Positions 62,031-64,000 of a stretch of DNA of 64,000 bases are shown here, piece by piece (position 1 is the stretch's first letter; each line of letters opens with the position of its first letter). The stretch covers positions 1-64,000 of the forward strand of contig JAJFKO010000016.1 in the NCBI GenBank assembly GCA_021773175.1. Direction: 5' to 3'. Below the pieces are notes generated by a model that saw only the letters and a list, made by a program, of their open reading frames with translations, searched no databases and was not told the DNA's origin. This stretch comes from Gammaproteobacteria bacterium. Lineage in GTDB: Bacteria; Pseudomonadota; Gammaproteobacteria; JAJFKO01. The translations under genes were made by a program, and so were the position numbers.

Positions 62031-63242
62031 TAATACCAATCCTCCAACAATAGCGACAACACCAAATACTATTAATGGTAGTTTAATCACAACAGCAGCG
62101 AGTAAACCGCCAATAATTCCCGATAAAGCTTCAGCAAACACTTGTAATGATTGATTGTTCCCCATTACTCTGCCCTGCTCTTCATTTGATACGGAAGTTG
62201 ATAGTAATGTGGCGCAAGCTGTTAAACAAACGGCAAGAGCTAAACCAACAAGAAATAAGGTTATCCATAATGCTTGTTTTGAATTTGGAATAATAATGAT
62301 AATCATAAATATTCCCGTTGCGATTGCCGAGCCAATGGCAATGTTTCTTAATTTAAAGTTTTTTGCTAATAAGCTATTTATCCATAAAGTTGAAAGTAAA
62401 ATCGGTACAGCCACCCAGGCAATATAATTTGATATTTGAGAAACTTGCATATGAAACTCATCAACTAGATACATGGGATAACAACGGAAAAAACCATAAA
62501 TCGCAACATAAAAAAGGCAATTAACTAAATAGAGTTTGCGTACTGATTTATTAATAAAAACATGACGTAGACTGGTGAAAGCAGCAATATAATTGATTTT
62601 CTCTTTACTAAGCATGACTTTCGTTTCTTTAAAAACAACCATTGTGAAAATGGTTGTCAAAATTAGCAATATAAAAACTCCCCAAAAAGGCGTTGCATAG
62701 TTAAACCAACTAACCAAATGACTATCTGCAAGCCTACCAGCAAATAAAGGGCCAACGACATAAGCCAAACTCGCGCTCAAATAAACATAACCAAATAAAC
62801 GCGTACGATCATGCTTTTGTGAAATGTCAGCAATCGCACTCTGGGCAATCACAATATTAGCTTCACACAATCCTGCCAGAAAAGAACTAAGCATGAGTAG
62901 ATATAAACTTTTTAGCTGTAGAGACAGTGCAATGAAAATATAAAAGATAGTGCAACCAGCAAGAGATAAAATTAATATTTTACGTCGCCCATAATGATCC
63001 GACAATGCTCCCAATATCGGTGAACCTAAAAATTGTCCTAATGGATATAGTGATAATAGAATTCCTAAAAGAATAGTCCGTGTCGCCATTGTAGAAGAGC
63101 TTGCAAGCATATCATTATGTGCGAGCAAGAACATTGGCGTAAAAATAGTTAGCATTAAACTATAACCAATGAAACCAAAGAATATAACGAAGTAAAGCGG
63201 CAAAATAGATAAGTAAGTAGGATGGATTTTTATATTATTCAT
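62025..63242 (-). CDS. MFS transporter, drug-efflux type
   Basis: This 405-residue protein has about 12 membrane segments. MFS motif A is LGALSDHYGRRKILILSLAG after the second helix, and a motif C-like region is ASLAYVVGPLFAGRLADSHL. The 14-residue tail after the last helix ends in the right arm of palindrome P3, so the C-terminus may have been altered by that insertion. The substrate is unknown. It sits upstream of the gene-free 63243-63853 stretch with three hairpins. Confidence 0.88.
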   Translation of the reverse strand: MNNIKIHPTYLSILPLYFVIFFGFIGYSLMLTIFTPMFLLAHNDMLASSSTMATRTILLGILLSLYPLGQFLGSPILGALSDHYGRRKILILSLAGCTIFYIFIALSLQLKSLYLLMLSSFLAGLCEANIVIAQSAIADISQKHDRTRLFGYVYLSASLAYVVGPLFAGRLADSHLVSWFNYATPFWGVFILLILTTIFTMVVFKETKVMLSKEKINYIAAFTSLRHVFINKSVRKLYLVNCLFYVAIYGFFRCYPMYLVDEFHMQVSQISNYIAWVAVPILLSTLWINSLLAKNFKLRNIAIGSAIATGIFMIIIIIPNSKQALWITLFLVGLALAVCLTACATLLSTSVSNEEQGRVMGNNQSLQVFAEALSGIIGGLLAAVVIKLPLIVFGVVAIVGGLVLS

Positions 63243-63344
63243 TTTAATATTGAAATAAACGCTATTTAATATAGCGGATTATGATAGCTAAGATATTAAG
63301 ATGCAATGCTAGAATTTAAATAAATGGAGGTAAAGATTGATGAT

Positions 63345-63435
63345 GCCGCGTGATATTCCTTGTGCCTTAATCTACTTCCTTGTATCGGCACTTTTATCCT
63401 TATTATTATATTCCTTATAATATATATCACGCGGC
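63345..63435. repeat. Terminal inverted repeat element P4
   Basis: GCCGCGTGATAT (63345-63356) and ATATCACGCGGC (63424-63435) are exact complements around a 67-bp interior without matching inner arms. It is shorter and less structured than P1-P3 and P5. Confidence 0.6.
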
Positions 63436-63565
63436 TTCACTTTTATTCCTCTAACTGGGTAGGAATCAAAAGTCTATGACGACTTTCGGTAATAAGAATA
63501 GTTTGATATAGATCTGATAGATAGAGAGAATCTCTTAAAAGCGTGTAGGTTATATCTTACACAGA

Positions 63566-63613
63566 AAGATCAATTATTAAACAAAGCGAAAGCTTCGGTT
63601 ATGAATTGATCTT
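63566..63613. repeat. Hairpin
   Basis: AAGATCAATT and AATTGATCTT (63566-63575 and 63604-63613) form a 10-bp perfect stem around CGAAAGCTTCG. The function is unknown; it lies between P4 and P5 in the spacer downstream of lpxC. Confidence 0.5.
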
Positions 63614-63661
63614 GTTTCATAGGATTACGAATTATTTTTAACCCATGTTAAAAACAACTTA

Positions 63662-63829
63662 ATATACCTGTCGCGATTCATTTTTAGGATTTTATCGCAC
63701 CGGGATTTTTTACGTGGAGGCTGCTCTAAATCGCAGGTAATAGCAGGACTATTGACAAGATTTAAAGTGCATTCCTCGCAAAAAATATACAAGCGAGAAA
63801 CCCTAAAAATGAATCGCGAGCAGGTATAT
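63662..63829. repeat. Long concentric palindrome, element P5
   Basis: The outer arms 63662-63693 and 63799-63829 match, with one bulged base and one or two mismatches. The inner parts pair imperfectly. The apex is AATAG-CAGGA-CTATT (63739-63753). The centre is about 63746. The ends read TATACCTGTCGC, as in P1 and P2. It begins 24 bp after the lpxC stop codon on the lpxC strand. Confidence 0.88.
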
Positions 63830-63853
63830 AAAGGTCAACTAATTTGATTTAGC

Positions 63854-64000
63854 TTAACTAGCCATAATAGGTCTTAAATAACTAATCGGAGATACCATTT
63901 TCGCATCATCTTCAAAAGTTACATATTCCCATGCACTTTCATTGGCCAGTAACTCACGAAGTAATAGATTATTTAAGGTGTGTCCTGATTTATATCCGGT
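63854..64000 (-). CDS. lpxC: LpxC C-terminal end (runs off right edge)
   Basis: The 48 visible residues ([20 protein letters not shown], then [13 protein letters not shown]) match the C-terminus of UDP-3-O-acyl-N-acetylglucosamine deacetylase, the first committed step of lipid A synthesis. H of the GHTLNN segment is part of the family active-site region. The usual downstream neighbours of lpxC (secM/secA type) are not present; palindrome P5 follows instead. Confidence 0.95.
   Translation of the reverse strand, partial: TGYKSGHTLNNLLLRELLANESAWEYVTFEDDAKMVSPISYLRPIMAS

Overview
The window is an AT-rich, gene-dense stretch of a gammaproteobacterial chromosome. The right edge carries the C-terminal end of a typical gammaproteobacterial LpxC. 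Three features point to the order Legionellales: 269-residue LuxR-type regulators of a kind I associate with Legionella, Coxiella and Berkiella-like bacteria, giant orphan proteins with ankyrin, GNAT or GTPase domains that look like host-directed effectors, and the low G+C. A host-associated (amoeba-type) lifestyle is an inference. No rRNA, tRNA or CRISPR array was seen.

Layout. 1-5.6 kb: the N-terminal part of a nonribosomal peptide synthetase with a shortened condensation domain, preceded by a tandem Nif11-like protein with an in-frame stop, IS30 fragments, and a choline-kinase-like protein fused to an IS30 remnant. 5.6-8.8 kb: a miniaturised alpha-2-macroglobulin/PbpC gene pair, a secreted CGSGGC-motif protein and a membrane protein. 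8.9-23.9 kb: an all-minus-strand array of three paralogous LuxR regulators interleaved with three giant proteins. One is a GTPase with a RING-like Cys/His cluster and a basic C-terminal patch; two are ankyrin/GNAT-like paralogues. Three matching promoter elements (a lux-box-like palindrome exactly 24 bp from a TACTAT -10) lie in the region, two of them inside this array. 24.1-32.6 kb: a run of small enzyme genes, mostly minus strand: DUF488, TVP38, class A beta-lactamase, methyltransferases, amidase, DHFR-like, GNATs, VOC, RBBP9-like hydrolase and a P-loop kinase. 32.6-33.0 kb: two tandem long palindromes. 33-40.4 kb: a TSUP permease, two LysR regulators, a cupin/DHDPS-family/monooxygenase operon, a secreted GH3 enzyme and an Ldh-family oxidoreductase. 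40.5-46.1 kb: a large orphan protein and an animal-type heme peroxidase with RTX repeats. 46.2-63.2 kb: metabolic and regulatory genes, including PrpF, a PaaK-like ligase, an MFS transporter behind an isoleucine-rich leader peptide, two uridine-kinase-like proteins, Ada, a MocR regulator diverging from a flavin-binding protein, and a second MFS transporter. Further palindromes and lpxC close the window.

The most interesting observations are these. (i) A family of about 165-bp concentric palindromes (32637-32800, 32796-32962, 63662-63829) has variable arms, but shared ends (TATACY..TCGC) and a shared apex (AATAG-N5-CTATT). (ii) The three promoter elements have class II LuxR-type geometry. (iii) A candidate Ile-codon attenuator lies ahead of a transporter. 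(iv) The Nif11/NRPS pair is damaged or recoded. (v) The A2M/PbpC pair has shrunk in parallel, both genes keeping their membrane anchors.
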